This document shows positions 45,351-53,448 of a stretch of 53,448 bases of DNA, piece by piece (positions within the stretch are counted from its first letter, which is position 1; each line of letters begins with the position of its first letter). The position numbers and the translations under genes were made by a program. Under the pieces are notes generated by a model. That model searched no databases. It had not been told where the DNA came from and saw nothing but the letters and a program-made list of their open reading frames with translations. Source of the DNA: Pholiota molesta (taxonomy: Eukaryota > Basidiomycota > Agaricomycetes > Agaricales > Strophariaceae). The stretch spans positions 1 to 53,448 of the forward strand of contig JACGCK010000274.1 in NCBI GenBank assembly GCA_014925825.1, in the 5' to 3' direction.

Positions 45351-45353
45351 TCA
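45319..45353. repeat. 35-bp direct repeat flanking the antisense module, right copy
   Basis: This copy overlaps the pol stop codon (TGA on the minus strand at 45353-45351). It contains the same tgactg-tccg-cagtca hairpin and an internal polypurine tract aaggaggag. Confidence 0.85.
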
Positions 45354-47417
45354 ATTGTCGGCGTCAGCGTCGACTTCGTCGTCGTCGTCGATCTCGGCGT
45401 CTTCGGGATCCTCCGCGGTTGATGCTTCCATCTCGGCGAGTCGCTGGCGGGATACGTCAAGGAGCTCGTCGAGTGGGGGTAGATCGATATGGGAGCGCGC
45501 AAAATAGGGGATGACGCGGAAAGCGGCGATGGGGCGGTCAAATAGGGAGCCATCTAGTTCCGCCATGATATAGGCGCCGCCACGGTTGCGCGAGATCACT
45601 ATGAATGGGCCTTGATAGCGCGGTCGCATCTTGCGATTGAGAGCCTTCTCGATTGCTGTGTTGCGGACGAGTGCGAGGTTGCCTAGCTTGAAGTCAAAAT
45701 CCTTGATCGTGTTCGCGTGATCCTCCTCGAATTTATTGGCTGCCTTGACGCGCGCCTCGTAGACGCGACTGTGGAGCTGCGCCAGATCAGACCGCCGCTT
45801 CTGCAGGGCAATGGCACGATTTCCAATGAGGTCTTCGGTGGACAGTACGGAATCGGGAGGTGGTACAAGGTAGTTAGCTTCCGTGATATCGAAGGGTAGA
45901 AGGGGGTGCGTTCCTGTCAGCGCGAAGTACGGCGAACATCCCATGCGCCGGCGAACTGTGACGCGGTCTGCCCAGAAAACATAGGGTGCGACTAGGGCCC
46001 ATCGGGACTGGTCTCCGTCGGCTGCTTTGAATAGGGCCTGCCTGATGTCGAAGTGCGAGCGCTCGACGATGCCGTTAGCGCGCGAGTTGTAGCCTGAGAT
46101 CCTTATATGGGAAATCTTGTACTTCTTTGCAATGTAGGCTGTAGCGGCGATAATGGCGGACCCGTTATCGGTGACTATCTCCCGGAGTAGACCATAGCGG
46201 CAGATAAGCGTGTTGAATAGAAACTCGCCGACGGTCTGGGCGGTCTCGCGACGCAAGAGAGCGAACTCGGGAAAGGCGGAAAGCGAGCAGCGCGCCTGGA
46301 TGATCAGTTTGTATCCGGCGGACGCGGGAAGAAACATAGTGTCGATATAAACTTTGGAGAATAAAGGGGCAGGCGAGGCGACGGTTGGGGGTATCAGGAC
46401 GTTCTGAGTGCGGCGAAGTTGGCAGATGTGGCAGGTACGGATGAACCAAGCGATATCGAAGCCCATGACGGGCCACCAATAGCGTTCCACGATGAGCGCG
46501 TGGGTTGCGAAGAACCCGTGGTGACCTATGTCATCATGAGCTGACTTGACAATATAGAGGCGACGCGACGGGGCAACGACGAGCTTGTGGCGGCCGTGCG
46601 TATCTTTGCGCCATAGGCGGTTTCCATCGCGGAAGAACTCGCCGCAATAGCGAACGAACGTGTTATATTCCGCGTCGGTCATGTCATCGGGACGTTCATA
46701 GTTTTCGAGCCACTCGCGGACTCTAACCACGCGTGCATCCGCGCTTTCTGCCTTCTCGGAACGTGGGATGATGGAGTATGGCGTCGTCTCATCGTCTATG
46801 CCGATCGGCGCAGGCTCATCGTCGATGAAGACTTCGCATATATGAATGAGAGATGGAGGGGTGGCAATAAGTGCGGAGGAGGAGGGATTGACGGCGTGCA
46901 TGAAACTATGCATTCTGTCGATCCAGTCCTCTCGCTCGTTGGTGTCGTCGAGTTGAGGCGCGTCGTCGGGCTGCAGGCGTCTTCGCGATAAGCCATCAGG
47001 TCCGTGAAAGGCACCTGGAACGTGAACGAGTTCGAAATGGAAGGTTAGGATGGCGAGTATCCAGCGATTCATGCTGGCGGAGGGATTTATGTCTGGGTGG
47101 GCGAGCATGCCCTTGATCGATGAGGCATCGACTTCAATGATGAGGTTGCGAATGCCGATGAGGTGAGATTTGAGAGCGTAGAGCGCACGGTATAAGCCAT
47201 AGAGCTCGAGTTTAGGTTGCGAAAAGCGGGCTTCCCGTTCATTCAAGGTAATCGATCCGAAGCGGGCGAAGTGGCGGATCTGGGGGTTTTCGACATCGCA
47301 CTGGGCGAGTATGAAGCCTATCGCAATGTAGGAGGTGTCGACAGACAATATGACAGGAGCGCCGCTAGTATAGTTGATGGGTTTGAGCGCGGGCGACGTG
47401 AGGAGCGCGTTCTTCAA
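45351..47417 (-). CDS. RNase H and integrase part of pol, element 2
   Basis: This open frame of 688 residues starts inside the RT-RNase H junction. RNase H residues are visible in order: Asp in ILSVDTSYIAIG, Glu in PKLELYGLYRAL, Asp in IIEVDASSIKGM, Asp in GPDGLSRR. The integrase has the HHCC finger (SAHDDIGHHGFF ... CHICQLRR) and a D,D-E core: KVYIDTMFL, REIVTDNGSAI and SRANGIVERSHF. Further on, MRPRYQGPFIVISRNRGGAY fits the GPY/F module. An acidic tail (DPEDAEIDDDDEVDAD) ends at the 35-bp repeat. No chromodomain is seen. The upstream frame (RT) is offset by one base, probably a sequencing slip near 47480. Confidence 0.92.
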   Translation of the reverse strand: MKNALLTSPALKPINYTSGAPVILSVDTSYIAIGFILAQCDVENPQIRHFARFGSITLNEREARFSQPKLELYGLYRALYALKSHLIGIRNLIIEVDASSIKGMLAHPDINPSASMNRWILAILTFHFELVHVPGAFHGPDGLSRRRLQPDDAPQLDDTNEREDWIDRMHSFMHAVNPSSSALIATPPSLIHICEVFIDDEPAPIGIDDETTPYSIIPRSEKAESADARVVRVREWLENYERPDDMTDAEYNTFVRYCGEFFRDGNRLWRKDTHGRHKLVVAPSRRLYIVKSAHDDIGHHGFFATHALIVERYWWPVMGFDIAWFIRTCHICQLRRTQNVLIPPTVASPAPLFSKVYIDTMFLPASAGYKLIIQARCSLSAFPEFALLRRETAQTVGEFLFNTLICRYGLLREIVTDNGSAIIAATAYIAKKYKISHIRISGYNSRANGIVERSHFDIRQALFKAADGDQSRWALVAPYVFWADRVTVRRRMGCSPYFALTGTHPLLPFDITEANYLVPPPDSVLSTEDLIGNRAIALQKRRSDLAQLHSRVYEARVKAANKFEEDHANTIKDFDFKLGNLALVRNTAIEKALNRKMRPRYQGPFIVISRNRGGAYIMAELDGSLFDRPIAAFRVIPYFARSHIDLPPLDELLDVSRQRLAEMEASTAEDPEDAEIDDDDEVDADADN

Positions 47418-48706
47418 GTCTTGTTGCGCGGCGAGTTGCTGAGGGCCGAATTCGAAGGGTGCATCCTTACGCGTAAGTTTGACGAGATGATGCGCACATG
47501 GGCGAAGTTCTTAATGAATATGCGAGCGACTCCTATGGTCCCGAGGAACGAGCGCACGTCGGAGAGGTCAGTACATGGACCCCAGTTCACGACCAGGTCG
47601 AGTTTAGTCGGATCGGGTAGGCGGCCTCCTGGGGTGCAGCGGTGGCCGAGTACGGTGATTTCGGGCGCGCAAAGAGTCGATTTGAAGCCGGAGAACGTTC
47701 CGCCGCAGTATTTCATACGTTGGACGACGCGATTGAGATTCTGGAAGTGCTCCCATACGAAGCGACGGATGCCGGGGTTCTCAGGTATTCGCTCACAATC
47801 GCCATTAGGCAAGAGGTAACGAGTCGCGGGGCCTTTAACAGGAACATCATCGATATAGGGAATGGTGACATGAGGGATTTCGGGGCAAAGGATAAAAGTT
47901 ACATCATCGTGGAAGATCGGGACCGAGTTCGTCCAACCCATCGGGAGCGTGGTGAGTCGAAGTGCGCCGAAAGGTGTTTGGAAGGTTGTGAGGTCGCGCG
48001 AGGTCTCAGATATCGCGCGCTCGTCGTAACCTACGAACAGATCCAACATTGCACCGCACGAGCGACCGGCGAACTGCTCGGCGAGTGTGTCTGTGAACGG
48101 AGGAACACCGGAGTGGGCGATCGTGACTGCATTCAGCGGTTCGAGCGACTGCACAATCCTGAGTTTCCCGTCCTTCTTGACGACGCAAAACCATCTCGAG
48201 CGATAGGATGAGTTTGAGGGTTCCATGACTCCGGCGTTCATTTTACGCTTGAGGACCTCGCATACCTGATCGTGGATGCCTGGTGGAATCGGAATGTTAC
48301 GTTGTACCCACGGCTTGTGCGGGATGACGGGGATCTCAACGGGCGGGAAGAAATCCTCTCGGAAATGTCCTCGCTCCGAATCGTTCCATGCGAACCCATC
48401 GTTGTGTACACCTACGAAGTGATGGAGTAGGTCGCGTTCCGCGGGTCCAAGAAATCCTTCTTCGTGGACGGCGTCGAAAGCTTCCATGCGTTCTTGCGTG
48501 TAGCGACCGATGGGCGTGAACTTCGGTGGGTTGGTAGGCAGTGTCGGAAGTGTTGCGAGTGGGTCCCCCTTGATCTCGCGGATGATGCGAAACTTCTCGT
48601 CGACTCCGGTGACCACTGGACGGACTTTAAGCGCGACGGGTTTGTACTTCTTCTTCGCCTTTGTCTTGGCCAGGAGCGTCTCAGCAAACCTAACTCTCCG
48701 AGGCAA
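47414..48706 (-). CDS. Reverse transcriptase part of pol, element 2
   Basis: The open frame of 430 residues covers the RT fingers and palm. NAGVMEPSNSSYRSRWFCVV and KDGKLRIVQSLEPLN lead to MLDLFVGYDERAISETSRDL and TTLPMGWTNSVPIF. The catalytic YIDD sits in VTIPYIDDVPVKGP. CAPEITVLGHRCTPGGRLPD and SDVRSFLGTIGVARIFIKNF follow, the standard Ty3/Gypsy order. Near 47480 the frame must shift by one base to continue as LVKLTRKDAPFEFGPQQLA into RNase H, so the last 20 residues given by this frame are artefactual. Confidence 0.92.
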   Translation of the reverse strand: MPRRVRFAETLLAKTKAKKKYKPVALKVRPVVTGVDEKFRIIREIKGDPLATLPTLPTNPPKFTPIGRYTQERMEAFDAVHEEGFLGPAERDLLHHFVGVHNDGFAWNDSERGHFREDFFPPVEIPVIPHKPWVQRNIPIPPGIHDQVCEVLKRKMNAGVMEPSNSSYRSRWFCVVKKDGKLRIVQSLEPLNAVTIAHSGVPPFTDTLAEQFAGRSCGAMLDLFVGYDERAISETSRDLTTFQTPFGALRLTTLPMGWTNSVPIFHDDVTFILCPEIPHVTIPYIDDVPVKGPATRYLLPNGDCERIPENPGIRRFVWEHFQNLNRVVQRMKYCGGTFSGFKSTLCAPEITVLGHRCTPGGRLPDPTKLDLVVNWGPCTDLSDVRSFLGTIGVARIFIKNFAHVRIISSNLRVRMHPSNSALSNSPRNKT

Positions 48707-49230
48707 CCCGAGTGATGTCTTGGAGCGAGTATAAGGAGTGGGGGTAGTTTTGATATTAGGCCTCGAGATAGGCGATGTAGTGAATCTGGTTTTGAGAATA
48801 GGCGATGGCGCGCTATGTGGCGCCGAGGCGGGGGCGGTGCGAGGCGAAGGCGAAACAGAATGAGACGAAGCGAAAAGGGAGTGAGGCGAAGCGACTTGGG
48901 AACTAGACGAAGCGGAATTGGTGTGCGATGTATGGAAGGTAGTATGAGTGGAATTAGGCGCGGGCGAAGGGCAGAGTGTGATCGGGGCGACGGGACTTTA
49001 GGAGGTGTTGCCGATGATAACGAGTAAGCAGATTGTTTGTATGGTACAGTCGGATCGGAGACTTTATTAAAAAGAGCTATGAATTCTGGATCTTTGCGAA
49101 GGTCATCAGGAGCGGGTATGTGGGATATATCACAGGCAGTAAAATAAGAACGAGCATGAGCAGCCGGGTCGGAATCAGAGGAATTAAGTAGTTGATAGCC
49201 GTCGATATATGGATCGCCGTGTTCGTCCAC
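48412..49230 (-). other. Linker frame between protease and reverse transcriptase, element 2
   Basis: The minus-strand frame begins MDEHGDPYIDGYQLLNSSDS and continues DDLRKDPEFIALFNKVSDPT, then becomes Pro/Ser/Arg/Leu-rich and overlaps the RT frame. Only the first 70 residues look like a natural extension of the polyprotein. The rest is probably an off-frame reading after an indel. Confidence 0.5.
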
Positions 49231-49274
49231 ACTGAAGGTGAGGGCGATCTCGCCATCATGTTGCTCAATCTCCT

Positions 49275-50129
49275 CTATCTCTGAAAACCCTGTTCCTGCT
49301 CGACCGGGTCGTGGTGTCCGCGTCGACGCCGAGAGTGCTGGAAGGTTCGTGGGAAGGTGGGGACAGTCGCTGTGTGGCCCGAATTCACATCCTTGATCGT
49401 GATTGTCTGATCCTCGTTCGCATAATTCCGCACGACAGACGTCGTGATGATGTCGAATGGTCGCCCGAACAGAACATCGTAAGGTGCGTGTCGGATTATG
49501 TGAACCTGGAGATAGATCGTGACGTCGCCTATAAGGAAGGGTACATTACGAGCGAGACCGAGGGACGGGTCTATAGCGCCGTTCGCGGACTGCATTTTCA
49601 ACACGATGGTGGGGTCGTACGCGAGATTGAGGGCAGTCGATTGCTCCTCCGACATGGCGATGATGGTACTGCCACCGTCTATCACACACTCAACGCGCAA
49701 TGTCCCGTCGACGACTGCATGCATCGAACGAAGGGCTGCCGACTCGACTGCGACGATTAGCATATCGAAGTCCGGGCGTTCGCCTGGAGCTAGCGTTCGA
49801 TAGTATAGATCATAGGGGTCGTTGATGATAGAGGCACCCCTAGGCGGCGGTCCTCCGTTGACGGTCGATTCCGCGTTGATAAACTGTGCATAGTCCAAGC
49901 ACTCATAGTATTCGTCCTCATCTGGATCGTAGGCTGGAATAACGCTGAGATTGAATATTGGCATCGAGTCGGCTTCGTTGCGAGGAGCTGAATCGAAGAG
50001 GTTTGTCGTCGCCGTAGGCGCCTCTTTGTTAGGCTGTCGCTTGATCGTGGTCGCCTCTCTGTACTGCGATCGTACCTCGGGTGCTAGTGAAAGGAGCTCA
50101 CGCTGCGTGATAGTGATGGACGCCTCCAT
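49275..50129 (-). CDS. Retropepsin-like protease region of element 2
   Basis: The 284-residue frame contains VECVIDGGSTIIAMSEEQST, the active-site strand of a retroviral-type aspartic protease, and HAPYDVLFGRPFDIITTSVV, the usual ALIGxP-type C-terminal motif. LNLAYDPTIVLKMQSANGAI and NVPFLIGDVTIYLQVHI lie between them, in the order typical of basidiomycete Gypsy elements. The active-site triplet reads D-G-G instead of the standard D-S/T-G. The N-terminal part links to gag. A dimer of this domain would process the polyprotein. Confidence 0.8.
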   Translation of the reverse strand: MEASITITQRELLSLAPEVRSQYREATTIKRQPNKEAPTATTNLFDSAPRNEADSMPIFNLSVIPAYDPDEDEYYECLDYAQFINAESTVNGGPPPRGASIINDPYDLYYRTLAPGERPDFDMLIVAVESAALRSMHAVVDGTLRVECVIDGGSTIIAMSEEQSTALNLAYDPTIVLKMQSANGAIDPSLGLARNVPFLIGDVTIYLQVHIIRHAPYDVLFGRPFDIITTSVVRNYANEDQTITIKDVNSGHTATVPTFPRTFQHSRRRRGHHDPVEQEQGFQR

Positions 50130-52486
50130 TGACTGGTTAAAGACCTTCGTTGCAAGGGCGGGGTCGTGGACCGGAGGAAGTGTACGATAGGCAGGCTCTC
50201 TTCGGGGTGCGTTGGCCTTGTCTGGTGGTGCGCCAACGTTTCGTGCCTGCGGCGGGGCGTACGCGGCGTCATTAGCGTTGCGATAAGGATGCTCCGGTTC
50301 CTGTTGTGCAAGCCGCGATGGTGGCGGTGTCGCAGGGCGCGCGTTTGATACTCGCGAAGTCGTCTGGGGCAGATGTGGAGGCGCATCTCGCGTGGCGCTT
50401 GTCGATGCGGCAGCTTGTCTAGCTGGTGCGGGTGTCGGTTCGCGGGCCGTCTCGTTCGCCTCTTGTTGGCGTTGGTTCCGTGTTTTGATGATGGGGTGAA
50501 TCCGGGTCGACGCGACTCGAGGTTGAAGATCGCCGACTGGTGGTGCGCTATTTGGTCGGCGACAGACAAGCGAACCGCTGGCTGAGGGGTAGTGGAGTGC
50601 GAGTAGATCTCGTTGGCGTGCGACGCATTAAGCATCATCGTACTCGCGGTCATGATACCGTTCGCGAGCTGGTTGGGAAAGCGCCTGTGCCATTCTTCTA
50701 TGCGATCCTTGAGAAGCAAGCCGGGGATATTCCTTGGCACGAAGACACCGGAAGGGAGCACTACCTTGTTATCTAGTTTCTCTTGCACTTACCTGCACGG
50801 ACGTAGTCCTCGACGACCTCGCAGTCCCTAATGAAATGAGGTCCGCCGCAAAAAGTTGCAGCTTTGGTCGCCGCTGTCGAATATCGACTCGACGACCCGT
50901 TTCCCTGTTGCATTGAAGCCGTGATTCTTCGAGCGCGGTGCCGATTGAGCTAGTACCGTCGGGATGTTGACCTCTCCTTCACAGCAGGGGCGCGGGTATC
51001 GGATAGCCTTGCGATGGGGGAAGCACGGAGAGCGATAGGCCAGTTTTGTTGATCGCATAAGGACAGGTACCATAGACGACCCCGTGGGCCCGACAGACGT
51101 ATTTGCTAGTGCAGAGTACGCGGTTGTATTAGGCGCCAAGTACGCGGATGCCATATTAACGCTGAAATGGATCTGCATTATAAAGTTCGCCGCTTCGTTT
51201 ATTTCTGCGATGAGTATGTCCCATTGGCACAAAGTTGCCTTGGTCGTTGCGAGGCGAACGAGGATCTGCTCCCAGACTTGAGGTGGAAGCCACGGATATA
51301 GGCGCGAGCGAGGTCCGACTCGCCCGCGGCCCCGCTCTTATGATGACCGTGCGATGGCGCGGAACTCGCGGGTGTAATTGGCGAGTCATCCTGGCTGTGC
51401 ATTCCTGCGCGCGAATAAAGACCCGTTAATGCGTCGATATGATACATTGTATACCGCTGTGCTTCGCTCGCGGTTGGATATGCGAGCTCGACTGCCTTCT
51501 TGAATTCGGCGAATGTCTTTGGTTGTCGTCAAACTCAGGGATGCCCCTCCATTGTTCAGCGTCGTGTGGCTTCAGGAAGCGTAGCGCATGTTCTTTCTTC
51601 CTCTGGTCTTGGAGACTGGTCGATTGCTGAAGAGATTCTCTAGCTCCGAAAAGAAGCGTTCCAGTTCACGCGGATCTGCCGAGTTGAACTCGGGCGCAGA
51701 ACGATCGCCGCGCGCGGGCATCGGAGGTTCGGTTGCTTGAGACATGGGAGGCGATGGATGTGTAGGTGTGGAAGAAAGGAGCTTGATTTGGGCGACTCGT
51801 TAGGTGAGGGTGGGAGCGACTGGGGAGGATCAGGCGGTGGGTCGAGTACTGGGAAGGTTCGAAAGGACCAGGCGACGGAGACGGTGATCGATTCGATGGG
51901 GGGCTAAAGGAGCGATTGAAAGTGGGGTGAGCGGCGAGTCTTCCGACGAAGGGATAGGGACGTCTTCAGGATAGAAGAGCGGCGATCCGGTGAGCGGGGG
52001 AGTTGTTGTGGCGAGCTCGCGCGACGGACTCCTTCTTCAAAGATTGAGGTGTCTGTGAGGTCGTGTGGGTTTGAAAGTTTGCGATAAGTTCGTCTCGAAA
52101 GTAGGGTTGCGAAGGGAGTAAGAATTGGATGGCTCTATGGCGACTAGATGAGTGGGGTTTACGCGGCTGTTCTGAATGTTCTGGGTCGCGTTCCACACGA
52201 GGTCGAAAAGAAAGCTATGCCGAATTGGCTGTAACTGAGGTCGATGAGCGCGTTCCAGTAACCTTCTCGTTCGTCGAGTCGACGGAGTTCTTGCGAGTAG
52301 GCGAGCTCGGCGCTATGTCGTCGCCTGTAGTCTTGGAAGGGAAAGCGATGTGTCGGCGTGGGTTGTAACCTTTCAGTCCGTTCTTGATGAGAAGCGAACG
52401 TACTTGCTGCTGTAGTGGCGAATGTGACGGTGACTAGGGTGAAGTGATGAAGTGGGTGACGACAACTGAGAGACTTAGAGACTGAA
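50130..52486 (-). pseudogene. Gag region of element 2, broken by multiple small indels
   Basis: The gag of element 2 can be followed only in pieces in all three minus frames. After the primer-binding site a frame begins LEPTARGSVSKSL, as in element 1. Around 51760-51500 the capsid-like part shows SAPEFNSADPRELERFFSEL. Near 51447 MYHIDALTGLYSR is seen. At 50861-50821 a zinc knuckle (CNFC...H...C) needs one T removed from a run of five. Near 50780-50690, NKVVLPSGVFVPRNIPGLLL and RIEEWHRRFPNQLA follow. The density of frame breaks far exceeds that of pol and matches the indel pattern of the neighbouring right LTR, so many are probably read errors. Confidence 0.65.
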
Positions 52487-52505
52487 CCCCTCGCGGTGGG
52501 CTCCA
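52487..52505 (-). other. Primer-binding site of element 2
   Basis: On the minus strand, tggagcccaccgcgagggg follows the 5' LTR after the four bases tttc. It is identical over 19 bases to that of retroelement 1, so both use the same primer tRNA. Confidence 0.75.
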
Positions 52506-52509
52506 GAAA

Positions 52510-53373
52510 TGATGTGCCTTTCGTCGTATATAGTGTGTAAAGTGAAAGAAAGAAAAACAAACACCTAACAATACACGGCGTGAGTGGCAAGTAGTGCGAG
52601 TTTGGTTCTGTTATCCTTCTCAGTCAAGGTCGGTCTAAGATGAAATGCGAGGGTGCTCGTAAGACGAGTGTGGGAGTCGGGGGAGCGGCGACGAGCGCGC
52701 AAGCACGGTGCGACTAGCGGGCGAGCGAGCACGGGGAAGGCGAGTAATGGAGGACGTGACGCGGTGAGACGAGTTAGAAACGAGTAGTACGCGGCGCGGC
52801 GAAGTGAGCGAGTTGCGAAGACGCAGTTACGAAAGTACACGCAGGCGAACGCAGCAGTTTTTACGAGTACAATGAAATCTGTATTCCGGGGGAAGCAAAA
52901 GTATCTTATTTGTGGAATTACATGGTTTAAATACTAAGAAGTAACTGTCTGTACGGAGCTAACTTAATGAGACGCCTCGAGGACAAAGATGGTAGCGAGC
53001 GCGGCGAGACGCGCCGATGGAAACATATGAAATAAAAGCACCGGGGAATAAGAGAAGTGGGCGACAGAGCGCAAAGGTGCGAGCGAGAACGATCCAGACC
53101 TTGTCAGTCCATATGCTGCGTCGGGAGACGATGCCGGGTGTTCTTGCGTGCGGGGCGATGAGCGTGTGCGTATGGACAGCGACGTGCGTGTTCGAGCGTT
53201 GCCGTGCGAGTGCGTGTGCTTGGTCACGTGGTACGGCCGCGACCCCGGACTTGTGATGATGCGTGGTGTATGAGCGCGTGCGCGCGCGCCCGAGGCGTGT
53301 GGCGAGTGCGGTACATGCGTGCCGTGCGCATCCGCTTGAGCGTTTTCAGGGGGTATAGAGATGCGGCGCATCA
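52510..53373 (-). repeat. 5' LTR of element 2 (right copy)
   Basis: Same ends as the left LTR. It is 15 bases shorter because of scattered losses, mostly of one G in a run of G (for example gtgtggggag to gtgtgggag), plus one extra C in cgacccc. There is no substitution. Confidence 0.9.
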
Positions 53374-53377
53374 GCGC
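53374..53377. repeat. Target-site duplication of element 2, right copy (gcgc)
   Basis: gcgc directly follows the CATCA end of the right LTR and matches 41785-41788. Confidence 0.8.
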
Positions 53378-53448
53378 CTACCATTAAGCGCGAACAGTTC
53401 GTCTCAGACATAGGCAAATATTTTGCCAGTAACAACGTGAACTTGCAA
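53374..53448 (+). pseudogene. Continuation of the retroelement 1 gag after the insertion
   Basis: Read in the frame left at 41788, the bases after the target duplication give PTIKREQFVSDIGKYFASNN with no stop up to the window end. This continues the gag of retroelement 1 and confirms the nested insertion. Confidence 0.75.

Larger units (their letters stand above)
41789..53373 (-). mobile_element. Complete Ty3/Gypsy LTR retrotransposon (element 2) carrying an antisense gene
   Basis: An 11,585-bp element in minus orientation is bounded by LTRs of 879 and 864 bp with TGATG...CATCA ends and a 4-bp target duplication. In its own direction the order is LTR, primer-binding site, gag with zinc knuckle, protease, reverse transcriptase, RNase H, integrase (Ty3/Gypsy order), polypurine tract copy, antisense gene, polypurine tract, LTR. 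It lies inside the gag of retroelement 1. The LTR pair shows no substitutions, so the insertion is recent. Coding parts are broken only by one-base indels. If these are read errors, the element could be intact and active. Confidence 0.92.

Noticed and set aside
47217..48211. Plus-strand frames antisense to RT and RNase H
   Set aside because: They are shadows of conserved pol codons. No domain or splice structure is present.
1..53448. CRISPR arrays, rRNA genes and bacterial-type operons
   Set aside because: None is present; the gene structure is that of a fungal nuclear genome.

Overview
The window is nuclear DNA of a filamentous basidiomycete, most likely an Agaricomycete. Genes are split by introns of about 50-60 bases with GT-AG (sometimes GC-AG) ends. 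Several families are typical of that class: single-exon F-box/LRR-like proteins, 7-TM proteins with an ADGLM-VWRCW motif, proteins ending in a C-x-C-x2-C...LSPRM motif, and Ty3/Gypsy elements. Both window ends cut through genes. All exon models were read by eye from splice signals and frame.

Layout. 1-540 is the 3' end of a membrane protein gene. 1.5-10.5 kb is a tandem array of five related units. Three are complete genes (units 1, 2 and 5), one is truncated (unit 3) and one is an N-terminal pseudogene fragment (unit 4). They encode a GNAT-like acetyltransferase fold joined to ankyrin-like repeats, a Cys motif and an unrecognised C-terminal domain. 11.2-12.4 kb holds a seven-TM protein, 12.7-13.2 kb (minus) a small secreted Ser/Thr-rich protein, and 14.8-16.4 kb a proteinase-K-like subtilase. 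18.3-18.6 kb encodes a 79-residue stand-alone dsRNA-binding domain. 19.3-19.9 kb holds a conserved fungal protein of unknown function. 20.1-29.3 kb (minus) is the large HEAT-repeat gene GCN1. 29.8-30.5 kb (minus) encodes a single-pass membrane protein. 31.4-37.0 kb is a possible organic-acid neighbourhood: a PrpF-type isomerase, a beta-propeller lactonase and a class III CoA-transferase (the last with a frameshift). 37.7-39.3 kb (minus) is an F-box gene, followed by a truncated duplicate at 39.9-40.1 kb.

The last 13 kb is a nest of retrotransposons. Element 1 (plus strand) starts around 40.1-40.24 kb and its gag runs from 40.9 kb. Element 2 is a complete 11.6-kb Ty3/Gypsy element in minus orientation (LTRs 41789-42667 and 52510-53373) inserted in that gag. 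A 4-bp target duplication (gcgc) flanks it, and removing one copy restores the gag reading frame across the junction. Between its pol stop and its 3' LTR, element 2 carries an antisense, intron-containing gene for a 550-residue protein with two cysteine/histidine clusters. A 35-bp direct repeat flanks this module and holds a hairpin and the polypurine tract.

The two LTRs of element 2 differ by no substitution, only by small indels. This suggests a recent insertion read through an indel-prone assembly. It is a reason to treat the isolated frameshifts seen here (first gene, CoA-transferase, element 1 gag, element 2 gag and pol) as possible sequence errors.
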